Assembly (NCBI GenBank): GCA_965216955.1
Contig: CBDCGV010000009.1
Location: 1-64,000, forward strand
Direction of reading: 5' to 3'
Length of the DNA: 64,000 nt
From: CBDCGV01 sp965216955
GTDB lineage: Bacteria; Bacteroidota; Bacteroidia; Chitinophagales; JADIYW01
Positions 52,250-61,283 of this stretch are shown here, piece after piece (the first letter of the stretch is position 1; the number at the start of each line of letters is the position of its first letter). The notes below the pieces were generated by a model, which was given only the letters and a program-made list of their open reading frames with translations, was not told the DNA's origin and did not search any database. The position numbers and the translations under genes were made by a program.

Positions 52250-52373
52250 TCTTTGTATTATACAATTAAATTCAAAAAACACATATGTGTGTTCTCATAC
52301 AATTACACTTAAACAACCAACTCTAGAAAGAAATAAGAATTAAGAAAGAAGCGTTTATAGCTCCTAAACTTTG

Positions 52374-52452
52374 CTCTTCCCTACGCTTGCACTATCAAGT
52401 TCAGGTTCAAAGGGTATTTCTCAGTCTTGCAATAAGCATGACACCCCTAGAG
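52374..52452 (-). promoter_or_regulatory. TPP riboswitch upstream of the thiamine operon
   Basis: On the minus strand the THI-box pattern is clear: AGGGGTGTC at the 5' side, CTGAGAAATACCC and TTTGAACCTGA in the middle, GCGTAGGGA at the 3' side, with CTCT (52449-52452) pairing AGAG (52374-52377). Just after it, AAGCGT of the aptamer (52383-52388) can pair with ACGCTT (52349-52354), and GTTTA/TAAAC (52353-52369) forms a competing hairpin. This suggests control by transcription termination: TPP bound means off. Confidence 0.95.
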
Positions 52453-52547
52453 TTACCACAAATTACGTATTAATTATGAAGAAGACAAACCAGTTTCCCT
52501 AATCCTAAAAACTGATAATATACACCAAAAGGAAGGTATCAAATATT

Positions 52548-54992
52548 CTAGTATACTACTTTTAATTGCAACGCCTTAGATACTTTTCTTTTTTCTAAAG
52601 CCAGATCAATCACTTCACTCATATATTCAACAAAATGGAATTTTACCCCTTTAATAAATTCCTTGTTAATTTCTTCAATGTGTTTTTGGTTTTCTTTACA
52701 CAAGATTATTTCTTTAAGCCCAGCACGTTTAGCCGCTAATATTTTCTCTTTTATTCCTCCTACAGGAAGTACTCTGCCACGAAGTGTTATTTCACCAGTC
52801 ATGGCGATGTGCGATTTAACTTTTCTTTGTGCAAATAGAGAAGTTAAGGCTGTAAGCATCGTTATTCCTGCTGAAGGGCCGTCCTTCGGAATTGCCCCTT
52901 CAGGAACATGAATATGTATGTTCCATTTTTCAAAAACTTCTTGATCTATATTTAATCCTTCAGCATTAGCTTTAAGATAAGTGAGGGCAGTTGTTGCAGA
53001 TTCTTTCATAACATCGCCTAAATTTCCTGTAAGTGTCAAACTCCCTTTTCCTCTATTTAAAGTGCTTTCAATAAAAAGAATATCTCCACCTACTGAAGTC
53101 CAAGCCAAACCAATTGCAACACCAGGAGGATTCGCATCGGCGTAAATCTCATTTTTATACTTGGGTTTACCTAAAATTTTCTCCAATTGTTCTTCTGATA
53201 CTTTAGTATTGTACTCTTCCTCTAAAGCAACCGATTTAGCAATATTTCTCATCACAGAAGCAATTACACGGTCTAATTCCCTGACACCAGATTCACGAGT
53301 GTAATTTTGTATTAGCTTCTCCATTACCTTGGCACTTAAGCTAATTTGAGATGCCTTTAATCCATGTGCTGTTCTTTGCTTCTTCACAAGGTATTTTTTA
53401 GCGATCTCTTTCTTCTCTTCAACAGAATAACCACTTAAATGAATGATTTCCATTCTATCTCTTAAAGCTGGCTGAATCGTAGAAATATCATTGGCTGTAG
53501 CAACAAATAGCACTTTTGACAAGTCGTACTCAAGTTCTAAATAATTGTCATAAAAAGTAGAATTCTGTTCTGGGTCAAGCACTTCTAATAACGCTGAAGA
53601 AGGGTCTCCTCTGAAATCTTTTCCTACTTTATCAATCTCATCCAAAATAAAAACTGGATTAGAAGATTGTACTTTCTTTAGAGATTGTAAGATACGACCA
53701 GGCATTGCACCAATATATGTTTTTCTATGTCCACGTATTTCAGACTCATCATGCAAGCCACCTAACGACATCCGTACATATTTTCTGTCCAAAGCTTTGG
53801 CGATCGAACGCCCTAAAGAAGTTTTGCCTACTCCCGGAGGACCAATAAAACATAAAATAGGAGATTTCATATCTCCTTTTAATTTCAAAACAGCCAAATA
53901 TTCTAGAATTCTATCCTTAATTTTTTCTAATCCATAATGATCTTTATCTAAAACATTTTGAGCTCGTTTTAAATCAAAATTATCATTGGTATATTCATTC
54001 CATGGAAGATCTAGCATTAAATCAAGATAATTCAGTAGAACAGAATACTCCGCCGCTGCAGGGTTAATACGTTGTAACTTTTTAATCTCTTTATCAAATG
54101 ATTTAGTAATTTCCTTGCCCCATTTTTTCTCTTTTGCACGCTTTTGCATGCGCAATATTTCTTCTTGATAAACATCCCCACCAAGTTCCTCTTGGATCGT
54201 TTTCATTTGCTGGTGCAGAAAATAGTCACGCTGTTGTTTTTCAATATCTGTTTTAACCTTCGATTGAATTTCATCTTTCAACTCAAGCACTTGTAGCTCC
54301 TGATTTAAATGATCTAAAACACGCTGAGATCTAGCTTTTTCAGAATTGATTTCTAAAATCTCTTGTTTCTGTCGTGGTTCAATATTTAAATTCGAAGCAA
54401 TAAAGTTAGTAAGGAAGGAAATGTCTTCTATGTTTTTAAGCATTACCTTTGCCTCAGAAGGAATATTAGGAGAAAGTTCAATAATTCTTGTTGCCAACTC
54501 TCTAAGTGTTGCTATAAACGCTTTTAATTCCTGTTCACTATCATCGTTTTTAACATCTTCTAAATAAGAGGCTTTTGCTTCTAAGTAAGGTTCTGATTTA
54601 GTGATTTCCTCTAACTTAAATCGTCTTTTCCCCTGAATAATCAATGTTGTACCACCATCCGGCATCTTCAACATTTTAACAATTTTAGCAACGGTTCCTA
54701 TTTTATGTAAATCATTGTATTCAGGATCTTCTGTTTTCGAATTTTTTTGTGCAATTACGCCGATAATCTTGTCAGTTTTGTATGCCTTTTTGACTGCTTT
54801 TATTGATCGCTCTCTTCCTACAGAAATCGGAATTACGACACTAGAAAACAAAACATTGTTTCTCAGCGGCAATATTGGAATTGTATTGGGGTATTTAATT
54901 TTGTCATCATCCTTATCTGCATCAAGCGTAAGCATGGGCATCATCTCTACCTCCTCTTCTACTAAATCATCGAACCAAAAGTTGTCAAGCAT
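52548..54992 (-). CDS. lon: ATP-dependent protease Lon
   Basis: Cytoplasmic AAA+ protease of 814 residues that removes damaged and short-lived regulatory proteins. Domains in order: N-terminal substrate-binding domain (ILPLRNNVLFSSVVIP from about 40), a coiled-coil part, the AAA+ core with GPPGVGKTSLGRSIA and VFILDEIDKVG, and the C-terminal peptidase with the catalytic serine in PKDGPSAGITM and the lysine about 40 residues later (GGIKEKILAAKRAG). It is a single gene with a 143-base spacer upstream and a 96-base spacer to the TPP riboswitch region, which belongs to the next operon. Confidence 0.96.
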   Translation of the reverse strand: MLDNFWFDDLVEEEVEMMPMLTLDADKDDDKIKYPNTIPILPLRNNVLFSSVVIPISVGRERSIKAVKKAYKTDKIIGVIAQKNSKTEDPEYNDLHKIGTVAKIVKMLKMPDGGTTLIIQGKRRFKLEEITKSEPYLEAKASYLEDVKNDDSEQELKAFIATLRELATRIIELSPNIPSEAKVMLKNIEDISFLTNFIASNLNIEPRQKQEILEINSEKARSQRVLDHLNQELQVLELKDEIQSKVKTDIEKQQRDYFLHQQMKTIQEELGGDVYQEEILRMQKRAKEKKWGKEITKSFDKEIKKLQRINPAAAEYSVLLNYLDLMLDLPWNEYTNDNFDLKRAQNVLDKDHYGLEKIKDRILEYLAVLKLKGDMKSPILCFIGPPGVGKTSLGRSIAKALDRKYVRMSLGGLHDESEIRGHRKTYIGAMPGRILQSLKKVQSSNPVFILDEIDKVGKDFRGDPSSALLEVLDPEQNSTFYDNYLELEYDLSKVLFVATANDISTIQPALRDRMEIIHLSGYSVEEKKEIAKKYLVKKQRTAHGLKASQISLSAKVMEKLIQNYTRESGVRELDRVIASVMRNIAKSVALEEEYNTKVSEEQLEKILGKPKYKNEIYADANPPGVAIGLAWTSVGGDILFIESTLNRGKGSLTLTGNLGDVMKESATTALTYLKANAEGLNIDQEVFEKWNIHIHVPEGAIPKDGPSAGITMLTALTSLFAQRKVKSHIAMTGEITLRGRVLPVGGIKEKILAAKRAGLKEIILCKENQKHIEEINKEFIKGVKFHFVEYMSEVIDLALEKRKVSKALQLKVVY

Positions 54993-55135
54993 ATTATCTA
55001 CAAGTCTAAAGGATAAGTAATAATGTCAGTTATATTGAAAAATATAACCTTCAACCCATTAAGTCAATATTTGTGCCATCTAAAATTAAAAGCAAATTAA
55101 ATAAGGGTAAAGCTAAAATAACACGCTTTTAGGAA

Positions 55136-56260
55136 TTACAAAATTTTCCCTAATGCTGTCAGTACTTTATCTATATTTTCTTGTCTAGAAGAATGTCCCA
55201 TTAATCCTACTCTCCAAATTTTACCAGCCATTGGACCCAGTCCACCTCCTATTTCAATATTAAATTCTTTAAGTAAAGTTGATCTGACATGTGCATCATC
55301 CACTTCTTCAGGAATAGTAATCGCATTTAATTGCGGCAGTCCAAATGCTTCATCAACGAAATAATCGAGCCCCAACTTTAACAACCCTTTTTTTAAGCTT
55401 AAATGATTGAGATAATGCCTTTCCCAAGCTTCTTCTATTCCCTCTTCTGAAAGTATAACCAATGCCTCATGAAGGCCATAAAGTGCATTAATTGGTGCTG
55501 TGTGATGATAGGACCTCTTAACATTGCTTCCCCAATATCCCATCACAAGGTTTAAGTCTAAAAACCAGCTTTGTACTTTTGTTTTTCGATTTCTTATTTT
55601 ATCGAGTGCTCTTTCATTAAAACTCACCGGAGATAAACCTGGTGTGCATGACAGGCATTTTTGACTTCCTGAATAAATCGCATCAATTTCCCAATCATCC
55701 ACTCTTAATTCAGACCCCCCAAAAGATGTAACTGCATCTACAATAACTAAACAATTATGCTCATGCGCAAGTTTTGTAATCATTTGAGCATCTGACCTAA
55801 CACCTGTAGAAGTTTCTGCATGTACAAATGCAACAATTTTGGCATCCGAATTCTTCTCAAGCGCTTCTCTTACTTTTTCTGGATCAACAGGCTGCCCCCA
55901 ATCATCTTCCACCATTATGGCTATTCCCCCACATCTTTCAACATTTTCCTTCATTCGTCCTCCAAAAACACCATTCTTACATACTACTACCTTATCTCCG
56001 GGTTCTACCAAATTCACAAAACACATTTCCATTCCAGCAGACCCAGGAGCAGAAACGGCCATTGTCATTGCATTCTCTGTTTGAAATGCATATTTCAATA
56101 ACGTTTTTAATTCATCCATCATATTTACAAACTCAGGATCTAAGTGCCCCAATGTTGGACGTGCTAAAGCATCTAAAATTCTTTTAGGCACATCTGAAGG
56201 TCCAGGACCTAATAAAGTTCTTACTGAAGGTTTAAATGAGGTAATATTTGGTTTTTCCAT
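55136..56260 (-). CDS. Class V aminotransferase, alanine-glyoxylate / serine-glyoxylate type
   Basis: PLP-dependent transaminase of 374 residues that makes glycine from glyoxylate with alanine or serine as donor. PLP is bound by Lys201 in YSGSQKCLSC, with the aspartate in VIVDAVTSFG and the conserved LLGPGPSDVP at 16-25. The C-terminal GGGLGPMAGKIWRVGLMGHS is typical of the AGT family. It could link glycolate/serine metabolism; no such partner lies near. Alanine and serine donors cannot be told apart by sequence alone. Single gene. Confidence 0.9.
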   Translation of the reverse strand: MEKPNITSFKPSVRTLLGPGPSDVPKRILDALARPTLGHLDPEFVNMMDELKTLLKYAFQTENAMTMAVSAPGSAGMEMCFVNLVEPGDKVVVCKNGVFGGRMKENVERCGGIAIMVEDDWGQPVDPEKVREALEKNSDAKIVAFVHAETSTGVRSDAQMITKLAHEHNCLVIVDAVTSFGGSELRVDDWEIDAIYSGSQKCLSCTPGLSPVSFNERALDKIRNRKTKVQSWFLDLNLVMGYWGSNVKRSYHHTAPINALYGLHEALVILSEEGIEEAWERHYLNHLSLKKGLLKLGLDYFVDEAFGLPQLNAITIPEEVDDAHVRSTLLKEFNIEIGGGLGPMAGKIWRVGLMGHSSRQENIDKVLTALGKIL

Positions 56261-56368
56261 ATTTTTTATTCCAATTTTATTGTGAGTTGCAAAAATAGAA
56301 AAGTTGAAGGTTTGAAAAGATTAACCGATCATAAAATTTTAATAGGCACTTAACTTATTAATTATTCA

Positions 56369-57139
56369 TCAATGATCTGCTGTTTTACTTTTCGAAAATT
56401 TACTCTTAAGTCTTACTGCAGGCACCCATATTTTCGACAACAAATACTTAAATGGATTGCTCTTATCCACTTTCCAATCTGTTGTTCGTGCTTTTTCTTT
56501 GGGACTATCATGCAATGTATATGCATAAATAGCAATTGAAGTTCTATTAACTCCTTCAGGGAAATTAATTGGATCATAACCATGTAATGTATATCCTCGA
56601 CAATGCATAATCGCTAAGCGATTAAAAGGTACTTCAACTTCTGTTTTTTTACCACTTCTTTTATCCTCAAGTTTTAAATTCCCTCCATATTCGGGTTTCC
56701 AATCTTTATTTAAATAAAGTAGAACATTTAAATTTCTATACCATGTAGGTTTAAGCGGATGATAATTAAAATCTACATGCATGTCTAAGAAACTCCCTTT
56801 ACCACCAAGATGAATACCCCCTCCATAAAAATCAGGATCAATAAAAACATCTTCGTCAGTAACATACTTCAACCACTCTTGAAACCTTTTAGAAGTTATA
56901 TCTGAATAAAACTCTGCGAATATTGGCGTAATATCCTTGATCTTCGATCTTTCAAACTTGTTTTTTGAAAAAGCATAATCAGCGGCTCTTGTTTTTATCT
57001 CAGGAACGCTCTTATACAGTTCATTTGCTTTTTCATCTAGAAGAAATCCATCGACCCCTATGTGAGGAAATAAATCTGCTTCTAAGAACTGTTTTCTAAA
57101 CTGTTCCTTATTTGCTTCTAAGTATTCAAAATTTATCAT
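56369..57139 (-). CDS. 2-oxoglutarate/Fe(II)-dependent oxygenase
   Basis: A 256-residue oxygenase of the prolyl 4-hydroxylase-like class. The iron ligands are H121-x-D123 in DMHVDFNYHP and H186 in YTLHGYDP, and the 2-oxoglutarate carboxylate would be held by Arg199 in GVNRTSIAI. The beta-sandwich strands between them, LNVLLYLNKDW and YGGNLKLED, are conserved. Substrate unknown; in other bacteria such enzymes hydroxylate protein residues, lipids or sugar precursors. It lies alone, divergent from the DUF937 gene. Confidence 0.82.
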   Translation of the reverse strand: MINFEYLEANKEQFRKQFLEADLFPHIGVDGFLLDEKANELYKSVPEIKTRAADYAFSKNKFERSKIKDITPIFAEFYSDITSKRFQEWLKYVTDEDVFIDPDFYGGGIHLGGKGSFLDMHVDFNYHPLKPTWYRNLNVLLYLNKDWKPEYGGNLKLEDKRSGKKTEVEVPFNRLAIMHCRGYTLHGYDPINFPEGVNRTSIAIYAYTLHDSPKEKARTTDWKVDKSNPFKYLLSKIWVPAVRLKSKFSKSKTADH

Positions 57140-57330
57140 GAATTACGTTTTATCATTCTTACCTACAAAGGTGTTAAAATTTAAACAATGTAGTAATAAG
57201 CCAAAAGTAAATCAAATATCATCGATCATTATCTGCTATGATTCTAATCAATATACGTATGAAAATTATTATTATTTGATTGAGTTCTTCAGAATGACTA
57301 TTTTGCAAATCTCAACAATAAAAGAAAACT

Positions 57331-57927
57331 ATGTCAAATTTAATGGATTTATTAAGCTCCCAACTTGGAGGACAAGCTATGAAAGCTATTAGCCAACAGC
57401 TTGGAGCAAATGAACAACAAACACAAAGTGCGGTACAATCAGCTCTTCCTATTTTATTGGAAGCTATGACAAGAAATACCGGAAACCAACAAGGAGCTAA
57501 TGCTTTAGCTAATGCTTTGGACAAAGATCATGACGGAAGTGTCTTAGATGATATTCCTGGATTTTTATCAAATTTCCAAAATGGTCCGGGCAATGGAATT
57601 TTAAAACACTTACTTGGTAATCGAAGAGGAAATGCAGAACAATTTGTAAGTAAAACTAGTGGGTTGGATGCTCAATCTGTTGGAAGTTTAATGCAAATGT
57701 TGGCACCAATGTTAATGGGGCAATTGGGTAAACAAAAAAGGCAACAAGGATTAGATGTAGGTACTTTGGTTAATATGCTTCAGGGCACTAGAAAACAAGC
57801 TCAACAGCAAAACCCGCAAGCAGTTGATATGATAGGTAGTCTTTTAGATAAAGACGGTGATGGAGATTATAAAGATGAAATTGCTCAAATGGGCATGAAG
57901 TTTTTGGGCGGGCTATTGAGAAAGTAA
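57331..57927 (+). CDS. DUF937-family protein
   Basis: A 198-residue protein of the DUF937/YidB family: MDLLSSQLGG at the start, QSALPILLEAMTRNT near 38-52, and LLDKDGDGDYKDEIAQMG at the end. It has a repeated Gly/Gln/Met-rich amphipathic layout (QQLGANEQQTQSA, LMQMLAPMLMGQLGKQ). Two Asp-rich loops, DKDHDGS and DKDGDGD, look like calcium-binding loops. No signal peptide and unknown function. Followed by a strong terminator, so probably a separate transcription unit. Confidence 0.82.
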   Translation: MSNLMDLLSSQLGGQAMKAISQQLGANEQQTQSAVQSALPILLEAMTRNTGNQQGANALANALDKDHDGSVLDDIPGFLSNFQNGPGNGILKHLLGNRRGNAEQFVSKTSGLDAQSVGSLMQMLAPMLMGQLGKQKRQQGLDVGTLVNMLQGTRKQAQQQNPQAVDMIGSLLDKDGDGDYKDEIAQMGMKFLGGLLRK

Positions 57928-57943
57928 CTGTTTAAATAGCAAT

Positions 57944-57974
57944 AAAAGGGTGGTTCTAAAAGAACCACCCTTTT
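57944..57974 (+). terminator. Rho-independent terminator after DUF937 gene
   Basis: A perfect 14-bp inverted repeat, AAAAGGGTGGTTCT / AGAACCACCCTTTT, with a 3-base loop and then TTATTA. It lies 17 bases after the stop. Confidence 0.92.
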
Positions 57975-58052
57975 TTATTACCATAAAATTGACTTTTATT
58001 AAGAAAGAAAGACCTTCCTTAAAATCAACATCAGAATTTGTATTTTGACGAC

Positions 58053-60146
58053 ATGATCAAATTTTTCCTTTTTACTTCTTTCATTTTATTGAATTTAAAT
58101 TCATTCTGCGGTATTAATCCCAAAAATATTGACATTGTTAGAGATCAATGGGGTGTGCCGCATATTTTTGGAAAAACTGACCCTGAAGTAGCTTATGGTC
58201 TGGCTTGGGCAATGTGTGAAGATGATTTTGAAAATACTCAAAAACTCCTTTTGGCTGTTCAAGGTAGGCTTGGAGAAGTTGATGGTAAAGATGGTGCTAT
58301 TCTTGATTTCATGTATCACATTTCAGGTGTAGAAGAATTGGTTGAAAAGAATTATTCTGTTGAACTTTCATCCTCCTATAGAAAATATGTTGAAGCATTT
58401 GCTGCCGGAATTAACAGCTATGCAGCGCATTTCCCTGAAGAGCATTTACGAAAAAATATCTTCCCAATTGAAGGCAAAACCATCTTAAAAGGAAACGCTA
58501 TTACTTCTGTATTACTTACTAATGTATACATAGATTTCATTAAAATTTTCAGGAAGTTGGTTGGGAATAGCGAAGAAGGTATTAACTACAAGGTTCCTTT
58601 ACCAGAAGGTTCTAACGCCTTTGCTTTCAACCCGAACAAAACAAAAGATGGAAACACCTATTTAGCGATTAACTCCCATCAACCTTTAGATGGTTTGTTT
58701 TCGTGGTATGAAGCACACTTAGTAAGCGAAGAAGGATTAAATATTTTGGGAGGTACATTTCCATGCGGCCCAAATATTTTACATGGAGTTAATAGCCATT
58801 TAGGTTGGGCTGCAACCTTAAACCACCCAGATTTATCAGATGTATATGAGCTAGAAATGCATGAAGATGAAAAACTCAAATATAAGTTTGATGATGAATG
58901 GCTAATGCTTGAAGAAAGGCCTAAACGGGTTAAAGTAAAACTTGGCTTTTTCAGATTACCCATTAAAAAGAAATTTTACTGGAGCAAATACGGAACAACA
59001 ATTAAAAATAAAGATGGCTTTTTCTCTGTGCGATTTCCGGCCAATATGAGTATTGCTTCTTCAGAAAGAATGTATAACCTTAATAAAGTAAAGAGCTTAG
59101 AAGAATTTAAAGCTGTTATAAACAAAGGAGACTTGCCTGGAACAAATCTCATATGTGCTGACAAGGAGCACAATATTTTCTATGTAAGCAACGGACAATT
59201 TCCATATAGGAATAAAAATTACAACTGGAAAGGCGCACTACCAGGCAATACATCTAAAACACTTTGGGAACATAAGTTTTACCCCACTAGTGAAATTGTC
59301 CAATACGAAAACCCTCAATGTGGCTACTTATTCAATACCAATGGCAGCCCTTTTATTGCTACCTGTGATGAAGAGAATATTAAAGAAGAAAACATCAACC
59401 CTACTTTTGGATACCTAGGTTCCAAGATGATTAATAATAGAACAATTGTTGCAAAAAAATTAATTGAAAGTTATGATAAAATAGATTGGGAAGATTTTAA
59501 AACAATAAAATACGACCAATCTTTCGATAAAGAGATGTACTCTTACAGTATTAATAATTTAATCGAATTAACAAAGTTGGATGCTAATAAATACCCCAAA
59601 GTTGCTGATGCAATACGTGTAATTGAAGATTGGGATATGGTTTGTGATCTTAATGATACTGAAAGTGCTATTCTTATTTTTGCCGTAAATGAATTAATTG
59701 ACCAATTGATGAAAGATGGCGCTCAATATGAAGAAAACAGCTTTGAGGAAGAAGATTATTATTTGGCCTTAAAGAAAGCTAGAAAACATATGTTAAGACA
59801 TTTTAAATCTTTAAGAGTTCCTTTGCATGAGGTGCAAAAGCACGTGCGCGGTGATGTGGAATTAGGAATTAGTGGAGCCCCTGACGTTATTGCATCTAAT
59901 CTAAGTCAACCACATAAAAAAGGCACGTTGAAAGCTTTTGTTGGAGACTCTTATATTATGTTGGTTAAATTTACGAATGATGGACCTATAATTGAAACGG
60001 TTAATGCCTACGGAGCATCTAACAAAGCAGACAGTCCACATTATACAGATCAAATGCAACTGTTTGTCGATCAAAAAACCAAAGCCATGACATTAGATAA
60101 AAAGGAAGTCTATAAACATGCAAAAACTATTTACCACCCAAAATGA
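58053..60146 (+). CDS. Penicillin-acylase-type Ntn hydrolase (exported)
   Basis: A precursor of about 697 residues of the penicillin acylase/PvdQ-like family. A signal peptide (MIKFFLFTSFILLNLNSFC) is followed by an alpha-chain region (IVRDQWGVPHIFGKTDPEVAYGLAWA is the family start, shortened here as VRDQWGVPHIFG) and by GSNAFAFNP, where Ser187 should become the N-terminal nucleophile after self-cleavage. The beta chain contains NILHGVNSHLGWAATLNHPD and the asparagine of NTNGSP. Substrates in the family include acyl amides and acyl-homoserine lactones. I chose the ATG at 58053 over a TTG five codons upstream because it starts the signal peptide. It ends before a convergent hairpin. Confidence 0.86.
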   Translation: MIKFFLFTSFILLNLNSFCGINPKNIDIVRDQWGVPHIFGKTDPEVAYGLAWAMCEDDFENTQKLLLAVQGRLGEVDGKDGAILDFMYHISGVEELVEKNYSVELSSSYRKYVEAFAAGINSYAAHFPEEHLRKNIFPIEGKTILKGNAITSVLLTNVYIDFIKIFRKLVGNSEEGINYKVPLPEGSNAFAFNPNKTKDGNTYLAINSHQPLDGLFSWYEAHLVSEEGLNILGGTFPCGPNILHGVNSHLGWAATLNHPDLSDVYELEMHEDEKLKYKFDDEWLMLEERPKRVKVKLGFFRLPIKKKFYWSKYGTTIKNKDGFFSVRFPANMSIASSERMYNLNKVKSLEEFKAVINKGDLPGTNLICADKEHNIFYVSNGQFPYRNKNYNWKGALPGNTSKTLWEHKFYPTSEIVQYENPQCGYLFNTNGSPFIATCDEENIKEENINPTFGYLGSKMINNRTIVAKKLIESYDKIDWEDFKTIKYDQSFDKEMYSYSINNLIELTKLDANKYPKVADAIRVIEDWDMVCDLNDTESAILIFAVNELIDQLMKDGAQYEENSFEEEDYYLALKKARKHMLRHFKSLRVPLHEVQKHVRGDVELGISGAPDVIASNLSQPHKKGTLKAFVGDSYIMLVKFTNDGPIIETVNAYGASNKADSPHYTDQMQLFVDQKTKAMTLDKKEVYKHAKTIYHPK

Positions 60147-60147
60147 A

Positions 60148-60177
60148 GGAGGCCACCATTTACAAATGGCAGCCTCC
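60148..60177. terminator. Hairpin between convergent acylase and lipoprotein genes
   Basis: GGAGGC (60148-60153) pairs with GCCTCC (60172-60177), and CCATT/AATGG form an inner stem. The hairpin starts two bases after the acylase stop. No long T-run follows, so efficiency is uncertain. Confidence 0.5.
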
Positions 60178-60225
60178 AAACTAAGAGAAAAACTAAGTTG
60201 CTTCTTTAATCAATAATTGTAACAA

Positions 60226-61101
60226 TTAATTTCGTGTTGCAGTCCCAGTCAACGAATTAACCGTTCCCATAGTTTGTACTTCGTGCGCAACAACTGCTGC
60301 ATCGACACTTCCAACCAAAGGTTTGAGTAAAAATGGCGCAGTACTATTATCAGGCACAGGTTCAACAGAAATTACAACTTTACCACCGCTTAAATCAGAC
60401 GGAAACGTTATGCCATTTGCAGACCCGGTTACAAAATCTTCTCCAGGATAATTAGGTCCATTTCCATTCGAACCCTTATATGGTGAAGTAGCAGCATTAT
60501 CATCAGCAATACCAGGATTATCAAATGTGCCAGTAGAAATTGGAGAACCATCTCCCCCAGAAAATATAACCCAGCCTTCATAAGTCCAGTCGGAAACACC
60601 ACTTAAATCTGGCAATGTTAATCCAGCAACGGGACTAGATCCAGAATTATCTAACCACCAAACTCCGCTTTTTTCATCAGTTGTATCCTCACTTGTTGGT
60701 GTTGCCAAAATATATTTACCAGCAATCGAACTAAAATTTGCAATAACATTGTTCGTATTCAATGCTGCTTGATTTCCTGAAAAATCACCCTGAAGGATCT
60801 TAATATTTGACGGAGCAGGGTCACTATCATCGGCCGGCTCAATAGACAATACGAATGCAGTTGCAGAATCTAATTGCTCCTCGTCAACTTGAAATGTCCC
60901 CCCAGCAGGATTTGTAAATGTTCCTGTGCTTACGGGACTTCCATCAACTATTATCCAACCTTCATACACCTCCTCACTTCCTAAATCTTCCAATCCATTA
61001 AAAGCTAATACAAGATTCACCAAATTTGAAATTTCATCATCATCACAACTAGTAAAGATCATTACTGTTGCTAAAAGAATAATTGACATAATTTTTTTCA
61101 T
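60226..61101 (-). CDS. Lipoprotein with two anti-sigma-K-like repeats
   Basis: A 291-residue protein with a lipoprotein signal (MKKIMSIILLATVMIFTSC, then Asp-rich residues). Two repeats are visible, residues about 40-155 and 160-285: each has a Y-E-G-W strand (VYEGWIIVDGSPVSTGTF and TYEGWVIFSGGDGSPISTGTF, the second shortened), a run of Asp/Asn/Gly turns, and a final VLSIEP or VISVEP strand. The YE-W-I...G-F...G-F pattern resembles the C-terminal domain of anti-sigma-K factors (RskA), but no membrane sigma-binding part exists. It is a likely target of the response regulator encoded nearby, as its upstream region carries the same 11-bp repeats. Function unknown. Confidence 0.75.
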   Translation of the reverse strand: MKKIMSIILLATVMIFTSCDDDEISNLVNLVLAFNGLEDLGSEEVYEGWIIVDGSPVSTGTFTNPAGGTFQVDEEQLDSATAFVLSIEPADDSDPAPSNIKILQGDFSGNQAALNTNNVIANFSSIAGKYILATPTSEDTTDEKSGVWWLDNSGSSPVAGLTLPDLSGVSDWTYEGWVIFSGGDGSPISTGTFDNPGIADDNAATSPYKGSNGNGPNYPGEDFVTGSANGITFPSDLSGGKVVISVEPVPDNSTAPFLLKPLVGSVDAAVVAHEVQTMGTVNSLTGTATRN

Positions 61102-61137
61102 AATACTTATTTTTTGTGTACTTCAAAATTGGGATTT

Positions 61138-61159
61138 AAGTATCACAGAAGTTTCACAA
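61138..61159. promoter_or_regulatory. Direct-repeat box upstream of the lipoprotein gene
   Basis: Two 11-bp units in tandem, AAGTATCACAG and AAGTTTCACAA. The same pattern occurs ahead of the response regulator gene (63512-63533). It lies 37-58 bases upstream of the lipoprotein ATG. The 11-bp period fits OmpR-family dimer binding. Confidence 0.65.
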
Positions 61160-61198
61160 AAGGTTATAGGTTTATATAGAAAGTATGACGTATTTTAA

Positions 61199-61241
61199 AA
61201 GGCTATTAATAGACATACCAGTCTCATAAATAGCAGCCTAT
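61199..61241 (-). terminator. Possible terminator after the histidine kinase gene
   Basis: On the minus strand AGGCTGCTATT and AATAGCCT can pair with a bulge and are followed by TTTTAAAA. The stem is imperfect. Confidence 0.4.
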
Positions 61242-61283
61242 TTTTCTAAAGAAATTAAAGGTTTAACAGATAATAATTAGTGA

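Noticed and set aside
55820..56187. Three overlapping plus-strand frames opposite the aminotransferase gene
   Set aside because: All lie within the antisense strand of a clear PLP enzyme and show no recognisable domain or start context.
57138..57392. Plus-strand frame running into the DUF937 gene
   Set aside because: It starts in AT-rich upstream DNA, overlaps the DUF937 start in another frame and has no protein-like composition.
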